From: G963674835 sp963674835
GTDB taxonomy: Bacteria; Planctomycetota; Planctomycetia; Pirellulales; Thermoguttaceae
Length of the DNA stretch: 64,000 nucleotides
Direction: 5' to 3'
Assembly (NCBI GenBank): GCA_963674835.2
Contig: CAXXKC010000003.1
Span: forward strand, 2,480,001 to 2,544,000
The position numbers and the translations under genes are program-made. Under the pieces are notes generated by a model that saw nothing but the letters and a program-made list of their open reading frames with translations, was not told the origin of the DNA and ran no database searches. The stretch's first letter is position 1; each line of letters starts with the position of its first letter. Positions 17,705 through 27,500 of the stretch are shown here, in pieces.

Positions 17705-18802
17705 ATGTCAAAAAAGCCAACTGTTCTGCGTCCACCGGCAGAGGTGTATTACGCGGGTGAGCTTGCCGCGTTGGCCAAGGCAGACAAAGAGCCACGGCCG
17801 GCGGGCTGGAAGCTGTCGCCAAAGGCCGTTCGGTCGTTCATCTGCGGGAGTAAGAGCCCGAAGATCGAGCGCAAGTTCTTCGGCGACGACGTGCTGGTCG
17901 AACGGGCGATTATCGGCCTGGCGGGAAACCGGGGACTGCTGCTGGTGGGCGAGCCGGGCACGGCCAAGTCGATGCTGTCGGAGCTTCTGGCGGCCGCCAT
18001 CTCCGGATGCTCGACCAATACGATTCAAGGCAGTTCGGGCACCACCGAGGACCAGATCAAGTACTCGTGGAACTACGCCTTGCTGCTGGCCGAAGGGCCG
18101 ACACGACGGGCCTTGGTCCCGGGTCCGCTTCACGTGGGAATGAGCGAAGGGCTGATCGTCCGATTCGAGGAGGTGACGCGATGTCCTCCGGAGATCCAGG
18201 ACGTGTTGATCAGCATCATCTCGGAGAAACTGATGATGGTGCCCGAATTGGCCGGCGACGACCGTGTGCTGCTGGCCAAGCCGGGTTTCAATATCATCGC
18301 CACGGCGAACATCCGCGACCGGGGCGTTCACGAGATGTCAAGTGCGTTGAAGCGGCGTTTCAATTTCGAAACGGTCCATCCGATCGGCGAATTGGTGCAA
18401 GAGGTTTCGCTGGTTTCGGAGCAGTGCCATCAACTGCTGGCTGAGGCGGGAGCCGAAGTGAAGATCGACCGCAAGGTGGTCGAGGTTCTGGTGACCGCGT
18501 TTCATGATCTGCGGGAGGGAGTGACGGCCGACGGCGTTCAGGTGGAGAAGCCGACCACGGTGATGTCGACGGCGGAGGCCGTGTCGGTCGCGCTTCAGGC
18601 ATCGCTGGACGCGTTCTATTATGGTACCGGCAGCCTTTCCACGGAGGACATCGGCCGGCATCTGGTCGGGGCGGTGATTAAAGACAATCCCGACGACTTG
18701 AAGAAGTTGAAGCACTACTTCGATATCGTTGTTCGCCAGCGAGGTAAGGACCAGGGGGGCCCATGGGCGGATTTTGGGAAAGCTCGGAAGTGGCTGCGTT
18801 AG
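17705..18802 (+). CDS. MoxR-type AAA+ ATPase (YehL-like)
   Basis: A 365-aa AAA+ protein. The ATG at 17705 (MSKKPTVLRPPAEVYYAGEL) follows GCAGGG; an upstream extension of 44 codons has no support. The Walker A motif LVGEPGTAKSM lies near residue 80 and is followed by LLAAAISG. The Walker B position reads GLIVRFEEVTRCPPEIQ, so acidic residues are present but the usual Asp-Glu pair is replaced by Glu-Glu. Sensor 1 is NIIATANIRDRGVHEMSSA, and the sensor region SSALKRRFNFE carries the arginines. MoxR ATPases act with VWA proteins as remodelling chaperones, and this one is followed by exactly such a partner. The gene set resembles E. coli yehL and its neighbours. It overlaps the next gene by 40 bases. 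Confidence 0.9.
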   Translation: MSKKPTVLRPPAEVYYAGELAALAKADKEPRPAGWKLSPKAVRSFICGSKSPKIERKFFGDDVLVERAIIGLAGNRGLLLVGEPGTAKSMLSELLAAAISGCSTNTIQGSSGTTEDQIKYSWNYALLLAEGPTRRALVPGPLHVGMSEGLIVRFEEVTRCPPEIQDVLISIISEKLMMVPELAGDDRVLLAKPGFNIIATANIRDRGVHEMSSALKRRFNFETVHPIGELVQEVSLVSEQCHQLLAEAGAEVKIDRKVVEVLVTAFHDLREGVTADGVQVEKPTTVMSTAEAVSVALQASLDAFYYGTGSLSTEDIGRHLVGAVIKDNPDDLKKLKHYFDIVVRQRGKDQGGPWADFGKARKWLR

Positions 18803-21147
18803 TGCCGCCAGTGGATCTTTCGCAGCGGGTCTTCTACTTTCCCGTCCGGCATCACAGCCCCGCCTGCGCGTTCCATGTGAAACGGCTCATCCGAGAGATG
18901 CGCCCGGCGGCGATCTTGATCGAAGGTCCTCGCGACGCGACTCCGCTCGTTCCGCTTCTGGCGCACGAAGAGACGCGAATGCCGGTGGCGATCTACGCGA
19001 CGTACGTTTGCCGCCAAGTGGAAGGCCTACCGGCGCGTCATGCGGCCTACTACCCTTTGTGCGAGTTTTCGCCGGAACTGGTGGCGATTCGGGCGGGCCT
19101 GGAGATCGGCGCGAGGATCCGGTTCATCGATCTGACATTTCCCGAGAAGGTGGAAGCCCACGTATTAGATCGGGGCGAGGGGATGCCTCTGCTGCGCCGC
19201 TGGCAGAGCATGCTTGACGAAGGCTGGTTTTCCCACAGCCGTTTGTTGCGCGCCGCGTGTGTGCGCACGGGGTCGCGCGATCCGGACGATCTTTGGGACC
19301 ATTTGTACGAGGTCGATTACGATCGGCGCGATCCGGCCGAGTTCATTCACAGTGTGCTGGTCTATTGCGCGTTGGCCCGGCGGGACTACACACCGGAAGA
19401 CCTGGCGGCCGACGGTTGTTTGGCCCGCGAGCAGGCCATGGCGGCGGCGGTCGCAGAGGAGTCGGGACGAATACTGGTCGTCACGGGAGGCTTCCATTCG
19501 GTGGCGCTGCCCGAAGCGCAACCGGCGATGCCCACACCACTTAGGCTTGCGGCGGAGGACCACCAGTTGGTGCTGATGCGGTACAGCTTCGAGCAGCTCG
19601 ACCGCCTGAACGGCTACGCCAGCGGAATGCCATCGCCTGAGTTCTACCAGCGGGCGTGGGAGGATGCCGATAGCACGAAGCTGCTCGTGGAAATCGCGCG
19701 CGATTGCCGGCAGAAGAACCTGGGAATCTCGACCGCTGACGCGATCGCTGCGGTGGCTCATGCCGGACGATTGGCCTTGTTGCGAGGGCACGCGCGGGCG
19801 TCGCGCGAGGATGTGTTGGACGGCGTGCGAAGTGTCTTCATCAAGGGAGCCGACGATGCCGAGGGGATCGCCGTGCTGGCCATCGCCCGAAAGCGATTGG
19901 CGGGTGATCGGGTGGGCAATGTGCCGGCGGAGGCTGGTCAACCGCCCATCGTCCAGGATTTCCGCAACACGGCGTTGCAGCTTCGGTTGAAGCTGGACTC
20001 GGTGGAAGAGACGGAGAGCACGCTCGATTTGTATCGCAAGACGACGCATCGGGACATCAGCCGGCTCTTCCATCGTCTGGCTTTCTTGGAGGTTCCCTTC
20101 GCTACGTTCGTCCGTGGGCCGGACTTCGTGGCCGGCGAGAACCTGGACCGCATCCAGGAGGTGTGGAAGTATCGCTGGTCACCGCAGACCGAGTCGTCGC
20201 TGATCGTGCGATCGCTCTATGGGGCGACGGTGGAGGAAGCGGCCAGCGGGCTGTTGCTGGATCAGTTTGCCGAAGCCGAGAAGCAGGGCCAGGGGCGAAG
20301 CGCGGCGGTGGCAACCCAACTGGTGCTCCAGGCCTGCCGGATGGGACTGCACAAGCACACGCAGGATTTGTTGGCGAGGGTGGGCGGACTGTTGGTAGAA
20401 GACTCGGCCTTCGATTCGCTCGTGGCGGCCATGGAGAATCTCCTGGTATTGGAGGTATCGCGAGAACCGTTGGAGGCGCACCATCTGACGGGGCTGCACG
20501 AGTTGGCGACGACGGCCTATTATCGGGCGTGCTTCGTTCTGCCGTCGCTGGTGAGCACGGCACCGGAAGACGAGGGTCGGATGCTCAATGCGCTGAACGG
20601 GCTGTTCCAGGCGGTTCGGTCGTTGGGCGACGGCCCGGAACTGGTGCAGCTTCGCACCGATGCGCTTCTGGCGCTGGCGGCCAGCACCGGCGGCAGTGCG
20701 GCGATGCGCGGCGGGGCGGTGGGACTGCTCTATGGTGATGGGAAGTTGAACGATGCGGAATTGGTTCAATATCTTCGCGGCCATCTGCTCAGTTCGCGCG
20801 ACGAGGGTGCGGACGGCCCGAATTTCCTGCGAGGCTTGTTGAAGACGGCCCGCAACATTCTCTGGCAGGTTCCCGACAGCGTGGCCAGCATCCACGAAGT
20901 GTTGCAGCATTGGGATGAGGATCAGTTCATCAAGCTGTTGCCGCTTCTGCGGTTGGCCATGACCGACCTGACGCCGCGGGAGACGGACCTCGTCGCGAAG
21001 CAGGTGGCGGCCCAGTTGGGTATGGAACGGCTCAGTGTAGCCTCGCTACCGGACATCGGCAGCGGGGAGATGTTGCGGGCCGTGGAGTTGAACCGGCTGG
21101 TGCGGGCCGCTCTGGCGGCCGACGGACTGGAGGTGCTCTGTGAATAG
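18763..21147 (+). CDS. DUF5682 family protein (YehM-like)
   Basis: A 794-aa cytosolic protein without signal peptide or membrane helix. The N-terminal third carries the motifs by which I recognise the family: FYFPVRHHSPACAFHVKRLI near residue 24, AAILIEGPRDATPLVPLL near residue 48 and ILVVTGGFHSVALPE near residue 238. The histidines and the Glu-Gly-Pro are suggestive of a hydrolase-like active site reminiscent of the TraB/ChaN/EreA-type fold, but that link is only an inference. The rest is helical and Leu/Glu/Arg rich. It sits between the MoxR ATPase and the VWA protein with overlaps on both sides (40 and 8 bases), so the products are very likely made together and act in one complex. Confidence 0.82.
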   Translation: MGGFWESSEVAALVPPVDLSQRVFYFPVRHHSPACAFHVKRLIREMRPAAILIEGPRDATPLVPLLAHEETRMPVAIYATYVCRQVEGLPARHAAYYPLCEFSPELVAIRAGLEIGARIRFIDLTFPEKVEAHVLDRGEGMPLLRRWQSMLDEGWFSHSRLLRAACVRTGSRDPDDLWDHLYEVDYDRRDPAEFIHSVLVYCALARRDYTPEDLAADGCLAREQAMAAAVAEESGRILVVTGGFHSVALPEAQPAMPTPLRLAAEDHQLVLMRYSFEQLDRLNGYASGMPSPEFYQRAWEDADSTKLLVEIARDCRQKNLGISTADAIAAVAHAGRLALLRGHARASREDVLDGVRSVFIKGADDAEGIAVLAIARKRLAGDRVGNVPAEAGQPPIVQDFRNTALQLRLKLDSVEETESTLDLYRKTTHRDISRLFHRLAFLEVPFATFVRGPDFVAGENLDRIQEVWKYRWSPQTESSLIVRSLYGATVEEAASGLLLDQFAEAEKQGQGRSAAVATQLVLQACRMGLHKHTQDLLARVGGLLVEDSAFDSLVAAMENLLVLEVSREPLEAHHLTGLHELATTAYYRACFVLPSLVSTAPEDEGRMLNALNGLFQAVRSLGDGPELVQLRTDALLALAASTGGSAAMRGGAVGLLYGDGKLNDAELVQYLRGHLLSSRDEGADGPNFLRGLLKTARNILWQVPDSVASIHEVLQHWDEDQFIKLLPLLRLAMTDLTPRETDLVAKQVAAQLGMERLSVASLPDIGSGEMLRAVELNRLVRAALAADGLEVLCE

Positions 21148-22333
21148 GCACACTGCCGGCGATGACAAGGGTGACGATTTGGCCGCCGACCGGTGGCGGC
21201 TGGTCCTGGGCCGTTTTGCCGAACCGCGGCTTGGCGCGTGTGGCGGAGCGGGTTCAAAGCGTTCGCGCATGGATCGCGTGCTCGACTATCTCTACGGGCG
21301 CGAATATCGTGGTCGCGGCGTGCGCGGGCAAGGCGCAGGGCAGACGGCGGGCCCATCCGGCGACGTCGACTCGCGTTTGGGCGGCGACCAGGAGAGTGTG
21401 CTTTCGGTTCCGGAGTGGATCCGCGAAGTCCGCGAGCTATTTCCTAACGACACGGCGGAAATCATCCAGCGGCATGCCCTGGACCGTTACGGCATGACCG
21501 AGTTGGTCACGGATGCGGAGGTCCTGAAGAAGCTCGAACCGAGCTACGAGCTGCTGAAGGCGGTGTTGTCGTTCAAGGGCATGATGGAGGGCGAGGTGCT
21601 GGAGATCGCCCACAAGATCGTCCGCAGCGTGGTCGAACAACTGCGCCGAAAGCTGGCCAAGGACATTCGCCGGGCGTTGTGGGGCCGGTTGAACAAGCAG
21701 CGACGAAGCCGACTGAAGATGCTGCGCAACCTCGATTGGGCCAGAACCATTCGGGCGAATCTGAAGAACTACGATCTGGACCGCAAGCAGATCGTTTTGG
21801 GGACGTTGCATTTCTTCTCGCGGGTTGACCATCACATGCCGTGGCACATCATCATGGCGGTCGACTGCAGCGGCTCGATGCTCGATTCGGTCATCTATAG
21901 CGCGGTGATGGCCGGCATCTTCCACGGGTTGCCGGCGATGCGCGTGAGCCTGACCGCATTCGACACGGCGGTGATTGATTTGTCGGACCGGATCGACGAT
22001 CCTACGGAGCTACTCATGTCGGTGCAATTGGGCGGTGGAACCAACATCGGCGGCGCCCTGGGTTACTGTGAATCGCTCGTGCGCACGCCGACGCGAACGA
22101 TCGTCGTGCTGGTGACCGACTTTTTCGAAGGGGGCGATGCCGGCTACATGCTCGCTTCGATCCGACGGTTATGCGAATCGGGCGTGAGGGTGATCGGGCT
22201 GGCGGCGTTGGACGCGGTCGCCCAACCTGCCTACGATCGCGAAATGGCCGAGCGGTGCGTGGCCGCCGGCGCCGAAGTGGCCGCCATGACTCCCCAAAGG
22301 CTCGCCGAATGGCTGGGACGCATCCTTTCCTGA
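21140..22333 (+). CDS. VWA domain protein, CoxE/YehP-like
   Basis: A 397-aa protein with a C-terminal von Willebrand factor A domain. The MIDAS motif Asp-Cys-Ser-Gly-Ser (AVDCSGSMLDSVIYSAVMAG) is near residue 242, Thr in GGGTNIGGALG follows, and the acidic VTDFFEGG completes the metal site. The N-terminal 220 residues are helical with basic stretches. GTG at 21140 is the start because GGAGGT lies five bases upstream; it overlaps the preceding stop by eight bases. VWA proteins paired with MoxR ATPases are thought to recruit the client to the ATPase through the metal site. It overlaps the SWIM gene by 25 bases. Confidence 0.9.
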   Translation: MNRHTAGDDKGDDLAADRWRLVLGRFAEPRLGACGGAGSKRSRMDRVLDYLYGREYRGRGVRGQGAGQTAGPSGDVDSRLGGDQESVLSVPEWIREVRELFPNDTAEIIQRHALDRYGMTELVTDAEVLKKLEPSYELLKAVLSFKGMMEGEVLEIAHKIVRSVVEQLRRKLAKDIRRALWGRLNKQRRSRLKMLRNLDWARTIRANLKNYDLDRKQIVLGTLHFFSRVDHHMPWHIIMAVDCSGSMLDSVIYSAVMAGIFHGLPAMRVSLTAFDTAVIDLSDRIDDPTELLMSVQLGGGTNIGGALGYCESLVRTPTRTIVVLVTDFFEGGDAGYMLASIRRLCESGVRVIGLAALDAVAQPAYDREMAERCVAAGAEVAAMTPQRLAEWLGRILS

Positions 22334-24453
22334 TCCGGCTCCGGGCGGTGATGAAGAGCCTGGACGACGAGGCGCTGGCGGCCTTGGCCAACCGGGGCCT
22401 TCTGCGCCGCGCGCAGAAGGATCTGGAAGCGTCGACGCCGAGCCTGGTGGCGGTCGAGGAGGATCGAGCGCGATTGCAGGTGGCCGAGGCGACCGTGGAC
22501 GTGCCTGAGCTGCCGTCGAAGAGTCGATGCACTTGCCCGGCGACAGGCATCTGCCGTCACGTGCTGACCGCCCTGCTCTACCTGCGGGATTCGGCCGAGC
22601 TGGCCGATGCCGACGGGGCAATGCAAGGGTTTCTGTTCAGAAGCGACTCGCCCGATACCGCGCAAGACGACGCGGTGCCGGCGATGGCTCCGCCACCCTC
22701 CGCGAGCGAGATCCTGGCCGACCTGGACGACGAGCAGTTGCAGCGGTGGGCAGGTAGGGCCACTCTGCGCAAGGCGATGAAGTTCCTGGCGGCCGGTGTG
22801 CCGGTGGAAATCGAACCGTCGACGTCGCTGGTCGTTCGGTTTTCTTCGCGGAACGTCACGTGCCGTTGGATTCCCGGCGGCGGACTGCAGGGGATGGTCT
22901 GCTCGTGCCAGGCGCAGAGTGTGTGTGAGCACGTGGTGGCCGCCGTGCTGGCGTACCAAGTCTCGTTGGGCAAGCGACAGATTGACGTCGAACGAGCCGT
23001 GCTTCGGGAATCGGGAGGTGCGCCGCGCACGCGGGCCGAGGTATTGGATTCGGTGGGACGCGTGTTGCGCGAGATGGTTTCGTTGGGGCTGGCGCGCCTT
23101 TGGTCGGCCACCGCCGAACGGCTGACCACGCTGGCCGTTTCGGCACATGGAGTGGATTTGCCGCGACTGGAGCGCATGCTCAAGTCGTTGGCCGATGAAG
23201 TGAAGCTGGCGTTGCGATGCGACGCCCAGTCAAACTCGGCCAATCTGTTGGCGCTGGCGGCGCGAACCGAAGCCCTGCGGATAGGGCTCGTGCACAATGC
23301 AACGCCAGCCCTGGTCGGGCAGCACCGTACGCAGTATCACGAGCTTGGGCAGATCACATTGGTCGGGCTGGGAGCCCAGCGTTGGAGGTCGAAGGGAGGC
23401 TATCAGGGGCTGACGGTCTACTTTTGGGACGAGTCGAGCCGCGGCTGGTCGACCTGGTCCGACGCCCGACCGGTAACTCAGACGGGGTTCGACGCGGCCA
23501 ACCGGTTCCACGCGGACGGGCCCTGGGAGGGTTGTGATTCGCCGCGGCAGGCGGCATCGAGCGTGGTGCGTCTGAGCCAGGCGTACCGCAATCCGCAAGG
23601 GCGGCTATCGGGCCGTGCGGCCACGCGGGCACTGGTGATCGGGCCGAGTCGGCCGCGGGAGGTAACCGCGGCCGTCACGGCATGGCCGGATCTGGCCGAA
23701 CGTGCGCAGCGGCTGTTCGGTGGTGGAATGGGAGAACGTACGGAGAATCAGGATCTCGCGCTGCTGGTGCCGGCCGCGTGGGGCCCGGCTGCCTACGATC
23801 CGCTACGGCAAGAGCTTCGGCGGCCCGTGCTGGATGGCCAGGGGCGAGTGATTCCGCTGTGGTTGCCCTTCACGCCGGAAAACGAGACATCGGTCGATTT
23901 GCTGGAGCGGCACGACCCGTCGGGCACGTACGGACTACTGGGGTTATTGCGACTGGTTTCCGGCGAGTTGTGCGTGCAGCCGATCTCGCTGCTGTTGGAA
24001 GACAAGATCGTTCATCTGACGCTTGAGGAAGCCCACGCTACGGGGTCTCGGCCGCAGAAGAAGAACGCCGCAGCGGTCAACGAGGTTCCCGGCGCGGAGG
24101 AGATGCTTGTAAAGGACGACGAGGACACGGTTCCACAGAGCACGGCTGCGTCGCCGCTGGGCCGGCTTCTTGTCACTGCGCAGGCGGAGTTGGAAGCGCT
24201 GGTCGAAGCGGGGATCGCTGTGCGACGGAACCTGGATCTTTTGACGAACACCTCGCGATACTTGGAGACCTTAGGGTTGACGGCGTGCTCGCGCCCGCTC
24301 GGGCGTTTGGTCGAGGCCTTGGGTAGCTCTTCCCGGCTGGCGGAACCTGAGTTTCGTGATGAGGCCTCAGGAAGGCTGTTGCACGCCTATTATCTGTTGC
24401 GGCTAGCGGCGGAGCATGACGTGGTCAATGCGGCGTGTGGGAGGTTTGGATGA
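22309..24453 (+). CDS. SWIM zinc-finger protein (YehQ-like), two SWIM motifs
   Basis: Taken from ATG 22309 (AAAGG eight bases upstream) this is 714 aa; ATG 22351 is an alternative. Two identically spaced C-x-C-x5-C-x-H zinc motifs are visible: CTCPATGICRH at residues 74-84 and CSCQAQSVCEH at 198-208. SWIM fingers bind zinc and mediate contact with DNA or protein. The remaining 500 residues have no motif I recognise, apart from a Trp-rich stretch around 385-400 (YFWDESSRGWSTWSD). It is the fourth gene in the overlapping MoxR/DUF5682/VWA run and matches the position of yehQ in E. coli. An upstream Arg/Gly-rich extension of the frame is read-through of the VWA gene and is excluded. Confidence 0.83.
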   Translation: MAGTHPFLIRLRAVMKSLDDEALAALANRGLLRRAQKDLEASTPSLVAVEEDRARLQVAEATVDVPELPSKSRCTCPATGICRHVLTALLYLRDSAELADADGAMQGFLFRSDSPDTAQDDAVPAMAPPPSASEILADLDDEQLQRWAGRATLRKAMKFLAAGVPVEIEPSTSLVVRFSSRNVTCRWIPGGGLQGMVCSCQAQSVCEHVVAAVLAYQVSLGKRQIDVERAVLRESGGAPRTRAEVLDSVGRVLREMVSLGLARLWSATAERLTTLAVSAHGVDLPRLERMLKSLADEVKLALRCDAQSNSANLLALAARTEALRIGLVHNATPALVGQHRTQYHELGQITLVGLGAQRWRSKGGYQGLTVYFWDESSRGWSTWSDARPVTQTGFDAANRFHADGPWEGCDSPRQAASSVVRLSQAYRNPQGRLSGRAATRALVIGPSRPREVTAAVTAWPDLAERAQRLFGGGMGERTENQDLALLVPAAWGPAAYDPLRQELRRPVLDGQGRVIPLWLPFTPENETSVDLLERHDPSGTYGLLGLLRLVSGELCVQPISLLLEDKIVHLTLEEAHATGSRPQKKNAAAVNEVPGAEEMLVKDDEDTVPQSTAASPLGRLLVTAQAELEALVEAGIAVRRNLDLLTNTSRYLETLGLTACSRPLGRLVEALGSSSRLAEPEFRDEASGRLLHAYYLLRLAAEHDVVNAACGRFG

Positions 24454-24589
24454 TGGGGAGTGATTCCATGGTATTGGAGATTGTCTGGTGGGGCTCGCTG
24501 CGCTCGGCCCCCTACGTGAGGTTCGGTCACCGTGCGTGATGTTGGGGCCATGACGGCTTTACGCAAGAGAGAGCTGGAGAGGAAGACCT

Positions 24590-27500
24590 ATGTGTCCGTC
24601 CGAAGTATTTCGCAACGTGGTTGGCCTTTCGCCGGAGAGGGTTGCTTTTCTTCAGGAGCACGTTGGCAAGCTGCAGGGACTTGGCAGCGACCTGCCAGGG
24701 CGCGTGCTTCGGTACGTGCTCGACGGCGACGATGACGCCTGCCTGGCCGATCTGGCTCGCAGGCCTGACGCCGCGGAGGCCTTGAGCATCTGGCCGCCGG
24801 AAGACATGGAGCGAATGCGTCAAGTGGCGGCGCAATATGGTCAGCCGATACAACTCAGCACAGACCTCATCATTGGTCGTTCCCCCTGGACGACGCTGTT
24901 TGACCCGATCGAAGCGATCGACTGCCACTTCTACCTGCGATTGGGGAAGATGTTCGAAGCGGCCGTGGCGAAACTCACAGTCGCTTGGGCTTGCAGACAG
25001 TACAGTACCTTGATTCCGCCGTGGATGGAACTACTCGTATTCATGGGGGCACGAGACCGCACCAGGCTATGGGGATCGGGAACGTGGACGACCATCACCG
25101 GCCCGCTGATTGTGGAGATGCTGAGAGCGGACGGGCAATCCGCCGAGGCCTTCATCACCACACCGTTTCAAATAGTCCAGGGCAAGCAGAGCCCGATGGC
25201 GGCTCTCGGTAAGTGGATGCAGATGGCGCTTCGGCGCAGTCTTCTGTCGCTCCCCGAGATGGGAAAGGTCTTTGCGGCACATCGCGAGGTGATCGTCGGC
25301 TTCCTGAGAGACGGGACGTCGCAATCGCGTCTGATCGCGGTGGAGAACTTGCTACAGACGCACACGCCGGCGGAGCCTTTCCTGGTGGAGCTGGTCGCGT
25401 GCGCCACGGATCCGTCCAAGCGGCTGCGCGAGGCCGCTGGGGCCGTGCTAGAATCGGCATCACAGGCCACCCGACCGCTGTTAGAACAGAGCTGCCGCGA
25501 CCCTAAACGCACGACGCGGGAACACGCCATCCGATTGCTGGGCCGGCTAGGTGGAGTCGAGGCCAGACCGCTGTTGGAATCGCTCCGGGACTCGGAGCCA
25601 TCGGAGGTGGTTCGGGAAGCCATCGTCGAGGCGCTCAACGAGTCGGCGTCCAGGCCTTCGCAGCCTGCCCAGGCGCCTCTTGAGCCGCCGCCGAGCGAGC
25701 CCATCGCACTGGATGCGCCACTGACGCCTGCGCTGCGCGGGTGCGTCGAACGGGTCGTTCGGAAGTACGATGACGATGCGCAAAAGTTCGATCTGGATAC
25801 GGTCTTTCAGTTCCTCGCGCAAGGCGGATCGGCGCAGAACTATCTTAAGAACACGCTCATGGCGCACATGCTCTGGGGCGAGGTGAAAGACGACTGCAAT
25901 GCCTTCCTGGAACACCCTGATTGCCGGCTGATCCATGCCGTCCGCTTTTTGGCGATGGTTGGGGAGATCGATCGTGTGCATGGAACCTATCAAGGCATCT
26001 TGTGGCATGCGGCAGCCCATCTGGAGATCTTTCGCCGCAGCCATAGTCCGAGAATCACGCTCCGCCAGGTTGCCGAAGCGATCCGATCGCTGGACCTGCC
26101 GGACGACATGCTCGTGGTTGCGACGTTCCACGTGTATTACTCGATGTTCGACTGGGAACCGGAGGCGGTCTGGCCGTTCTTTGTGGGCAAGATGGATCGG
26201 CTGGAACAGGCGTTCTTGCCGGGGGCAAGCGATTGGCAGGGCCGTTGGGAAAGGAGGCACGAGTTTGAGGGCGCGCTACGTGTGCTAACTAAATTCCCCC
26301 AGGTACCGCCGACGTTGGTCAGCAAGATCTGGGACTTAGCCATCGGGAGTAACAAGGCTGACCGGCTTCGCGCCCAGCCGATCGCCGCGAAGCTGCCGGA
26401 CCTGCACGAACGTTTGCTTCAGGCCCTGGCCAGCCGCAACGCTCAAATGCGGGCGGTCACCGCAGAGTGGATGGGGCGTCTGGGAGACCGCCGGTTTGTC
26501 GCTCCGCTCCATGTGGCCGCCAAACGCGAGAAGCAGGACGCAACGCTGGAAGAGATGTTCACGGCGCTGGAACGGCTCGGTGAGTCGATCGAGTCGTACC
26601 TGAACCGCGAGAAGCTTCGGGCGGATGCCGAGAAGGGGCTCAAAAAGGGAGTTCCCACGGCCCTGGAGTGGTTTCCCTGGGAAGGCCTGCCCAAGGTACA
26701 TTGGCAGGACACGGGCGAGGAAGTGCCGGACCAGGTTGTCACGTGGTGGTTGGTGCAGAACTACAAGCTGAAGTCGCCAGAGGCCGGGCCGCTGTTGCGG
26801 CGATACTGCGCCATGTTGCAGCCCGACGAGCGTGCGGAATTGGGGCGATTCGTACTTAGCACCTGGTTGGATCAGGATCTCAAGCCCAAACATAGCGACG
26901 TGGAAGCCCGGGCCCTGGCCAAACAGCAGGCACTCCAGACGTGGCAAGGCTACCAGCAAGGGCTTCAGTGGTGTCAGCAACACGGTCAGCCACCCCATCC
27001 CGCGCTCCAGGTGACGCTTCAGCAGATTGAAGAAGCGGCCTTTGAACAGTTGAAACGCCAGCGGGGTTCGGCTGTATCGGAAAAGGGGCTTCTGGCACTG
27101 GCAGGCGCCTGTTGCGACGACGCGGCGGTGGCGCCGGTTCAGCGGTATCTGACGGAATGGTACGGTTATCGCGTGGGCCAGTGCCGAGCGCTGGTGGCGA
27201 TGCTGGCGAGCGTCGACCGCCCAGCCGCAATTCAGTATCTGCTCTCGATTACGAATCGTTTTCGTACGAAGAGCATTCGCGAAGAAGCGGAGCGCCAAGT
27301 CCAGATTCTGGCGGAGCGGAAGGGATGGACGTTGGACGAACTGGCCGATCGTACCCTGCCGACCGCCGGATTTGACGAGGACGGGAAGCTGGAGTTGGAC
27401 TATGGCTCACGGCAGTTCGTCGTGCGAGTGACCAGCAGGTTGGAGGCGGTCCTCAGCGATACGGAGGGGAAGACGTTGAAGTCGCTTCCTCAGCCACGAA

